From: Rhinopomastus cyanomelas
Lineage: Eukaryota; Chordata; Aves; Bucerotiformes; Rhinopomastidae
Assembly: GCA_013400115.1 (NCBI GenBank)
Contig: VXBP01000410.1
Coordinates: forward strand, 558,001 to 622,000
Reading direction: 5' to 3'
DNA: 64,000 nucleotides
Position numbers and translations under genes: made by a program. The notes under the pieces are model-generated. The model worked only from the letters and a program-made list of their open reading frames with translations. It was not told the origin of the DNA and made no database searches. Shown one piece after another: positions 61,301 to 64,000 of the stretch. Within the stretch, counting starts at the first letter, position 1; each line of letters opens with the position of its first letter.

Positions 61301-63557
61301 ATATGGAAGACAGGTTAACTGAAACAGGTAAACAGCTGAAGCTGAGACCCTACATGGAACAACCCTTCCTGTGTTATCGAAGTTTTTGGAAGAGATCTTA
61401 GGCAATCCCTGTCTCTGATTTTAGAGAAAGGAAAATGCTGAAAGTAATCAAGAGCCTTAGCAAGCAGGGTCAGATAAAGCACTAACCTTAACAGAATTTG
61501 TAGGTGTTTCATGACAAAAGAAGAGGATGGAGACTTTCACATTAATATTTAAGTTCTGTTGAAAATGGAAAACTCTGCTCTACAGACACCTGCAGGGGCC
61601 TGTTATCGAGTGGTGAAGGACCATATTACAGCACTGTCATAAGGACATGGAGCCTTGAGTTTGCAGTTCCTCTCATGTGCCACTATTGATGTCACCAAGA
61701 TCCCTGATTACTTGCCAGACTAGTTTATAATTTTTCTCCTTTTTTCATTATCCTAAAAGTTCATGGGTGTTATTGTTCTGGGTTTTTTCCTCAGGCCATT
61801 AGAAGTAAAACTTCCCAAAGAACTTGTCCAGGCTTAATTCTTTGTTTCTGTCCTAGTAGCTCTGTTCTTGCCAAGTACAAGACTGACATACACCAAAATA
61901 TTTGTCCCTGAGATTAAACCAGAACATGCACACCTTTTCTTCATCTTATATCAAGTGATCTTCATCTTGCATTGAGTCATCACTCTTTGTTTCTTTGGGG
62001 TATGTTTTCCAGGGTCATATGGAAGACAGGTTTTGGTTGCTTGATAGTATTATAAATAGATTCAGCTCTTTGTCTAGGATTACATTTTTTAAAGAGCCAA
62101 GTATTTAGCTCCCTTTGGATTTTACTGTTTAAAATGTGAAATCACCACTGTACTTTAAGTCCTTTCTTCCCCGTGGCTTTCCTGTTGCCATGTGGGTTCT
62201 TCATTCTTTTGTGGTTGACCCTGCTTGCTTTAGTCATTTTATCAGATCATAAAGGAATTAAAGCATTTGCTCTCACACTGTCATGTGTGGTTAAGTCCTG
62301 TTCCTTATATACTTCTCATTAATTCCTCCAGGCAAAGAGTGATTCTAAGGCTGTTCTGCGATTGAATTCAGGGAAATGCAGGAGCCCTCTGTGAGAACCG
62401 CTGAGAAAGTAAAGGGATAATAAAGATTGCTGTGTCCGTGGTTGTCAAATGGCTGTTCGCTCCAGTAGGAGGACTAGCCCTATAAATTTCACTTGTTGAA
62501 AAGGGGTGGCTTTGCTTTCCCTCACTCCAGGGACAAATATCTTGTTTCCTTGCCCAAACTCTGGGCCAGACTTTCCCTGGACTGCTTCAGCGTGCTGTGT
62601 CAGAAGAAAAATCACTGCATCCTCTTGCTGGATTACGCAGCAGGTCCTCTTTTCTTCATGCTGGTTTGTATGCTTTGCAGTGCTTTGCTTTGGAGCTTTA
62701 GCATTCTTAGTTCTGTCTGTTAATTTCCTCTATAATAGGATTTTAATACATAGAAAGCAAATGATCTCTTTGGAATTTTTTAAATCCTAATCTAGCTGTG
62801 TAAATCTCTCTTATTATCCAAGCATTTCCTAATGTTGGGAGCTATTTTTAGAGCATTAACTGCTTGGTAGCTTGCACAGGAGTCTTGATTTGCATTTGGT
62901 GTCTAGGCATGTAGACAGGTGGGTCTGCTATAACATGCCATGTTAGCACGAGCAGCCTTCCAGTCTGGAAGGTAAGACCGTCACGGTGTGTACAACGTGG
63001 AAGTAGGAACCTGACTGAGAGGTTTTACCAACAGAGACACTTAGGATAGTTGGATATGGCCACCTCTTCTGAAGCTGTGAGAAAGAAGTATTGGTTAGGA
63101 GTGTTTCTTTAGGGTCATTGGAAGGAAAGTGACCACATGAAAGACCAAAGGCAGTGTCCATGTGAGTCTTGACTTTAGCGACATAATTTGAACTTGCTGA
63201 AAGTTATTTCTTAGTGACTTTAAACCAGAAATTTTCACTGATCAATAAACATTTTCTCTTGTCCTTTCTATTAAGTTCCTTTCTCTGGATCACAATATCT
63301 CTTTGGGTTCTATATGTAATACAAACGATACATCATTTAATCATTGTTATTACTGCCACAATGGATATAATATTGAATAAAAAGCAAGGAACAGAATGCT
63401 GGTAATTTCTCTAGTGAGCCCTAATTTATTTTCCCTCATGCTGGACTAATTTAGTCTCACTGCTAGTAGAGTCCCCCAGGTAGGACAATGAATTTAGTAA
63501 AAATAAATCTTGTCAGACACTTTCTGTCCTTAGATACAATCATTCTGTATGATTTTA

Positions 63558-63577
63558 AAAGAATCATATGATTCTTT
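63558..63577. repeat. Perfect 20-bp palindrome
   Basis: AAAGAATCATATGATTCTTT equals its own reverse complement with no spacer, within AT-rich DNA. It could be a dimeric factor-binding site or a chance palindrome. Confidence 0.85.
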
Positions 63578-64000
63578 AGAATTTAATTCTTGATTCCATT
63601 ATTATATATTTTATATAAATATGTAATTCTAGACAAACTATCATATTAATTCTAAATTTATATGCATGTGCATATTGTAAAGAAGTACCTTATAAAAAAT
63701 TATAAAATGGTGATAAAAGCCAACATGTCTATCCAATTTACAGTGTTCTGTAGAATATAAGATAGCTTTTCATCTGGCTTCTGTGCAGTGTAGAATTCTA
63801 TACCAAGTTCCGTTTGCTGGTGATTTTTGAGCAAGATAATCTCTGATAGGTATAGAAATATAATTCTCCATTCTCCATTTTAATCATGTTGGATGCTTAT
63901 CAAATGTGGTGTATGTTACTTGTTTCTGCAAGCTTTAAGCACAACTGCTTGGTACACGAAAGGAGTCTGAAAAGGGTTTAAAAATTGGGAATAAAGACCT

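Larger units (their letters stand above)
59421..64000. other. Unique non-coding stretch to window end
   Basis: About 4.6 kb without recognised transposons. The 116-codon frame at 59570-59920 has no recognised domain. Small structures are an imperfect duplication of AAAATAAAACTGTGA at 61266-61300, a perfect 20-bp palindrome at 63558-63577 and AT-rich DNA around 63540-63690. Confidence 0.5.

Noticed and set aside
1..64000. CRISPR arrays, bacterial operons, rRNA or tRNA genes
   Set aside because: No regularly spaced direct repeats, no dense coding and no RNA-gene signatures; the repeat content indicates a bird genome.

Overview
The window looks like a 64 kb piece of a bird nuclear genome. The main evidence is its interspersed repeats. 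About twenty fragments carry hallmarks of avian CR1 non-LTR retrotransposons: the conserved 3' segment around GATGATCT..AGGTC..TTCCAA, terminal ATTCTATG/ATTCTGTG-type octamer repeats, and in several copies a recognisable reverse transcriptase (RT) domain. Base composition is AT-leaning with few CpG. Several CR1 copies look young, which would suit a non-passerine lineage with recent CR1 activity (woodpecker relatives are one possibility), but that is inference and the sequence does not fix the species.

I found no host gene, exon, tRNA, rRNA, CRISPR array or operon. All open reading frames with recognisable protein similarity are decayed CR1 ORF2 remnants; the others are short (about 60-130 codons), lack family motifs and fit chance. 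The window is best read as intergenic or intronic DNA.

Layout: 1-300 is a truncated CR1. 301-6013 is unique sequence. 6014-7045 is a long minus-strand CR1 keeping part of the RT domain. 7046-12275 is mostly unique, with small CR1 tails and an AT-rich, TAAT-rich block (about 10.5-11.46 kb) that resembles conserved non-coding DNA. 12276-16690 is CR1-rich and includes a head-to-head inverted CR1 pair beside a 10-N gap. 16691-28110 has two microsatellites and is otherwise repeat-poor. 28112-35140 is the most repeat-dense stretch: three same-strand CR1 copies (one spanning a 264-N gap), a candidate ERV-type LTR, and another head-to-head CR1 pair. 35141-41065 has three scattered CR1 fragments and a TAAT-rich block. 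41066-53924 is about 12.9 kb with no recognised repeat and several enhancer-like blocks (44.4-44.7, 45.64-45.96, 47.78-48.14, 48.72-49.3 and 51.93-52.11 kb). 53925-64000 has three CR1 fragments, one more enhancer-like block and a perfect 20-bp palindrome.

No new biological system is evident. The most useful leads are the clustered candidate regulatory blocks, which need cross-species alignment; the apparent join of two different CR1 subfamilies across the 264-N gap; the candidate solo LTR; and a diagnostic deletion that separates two CR1 subfamilies. Repeat boundaries were judged by eye and may be off by tens of bases.
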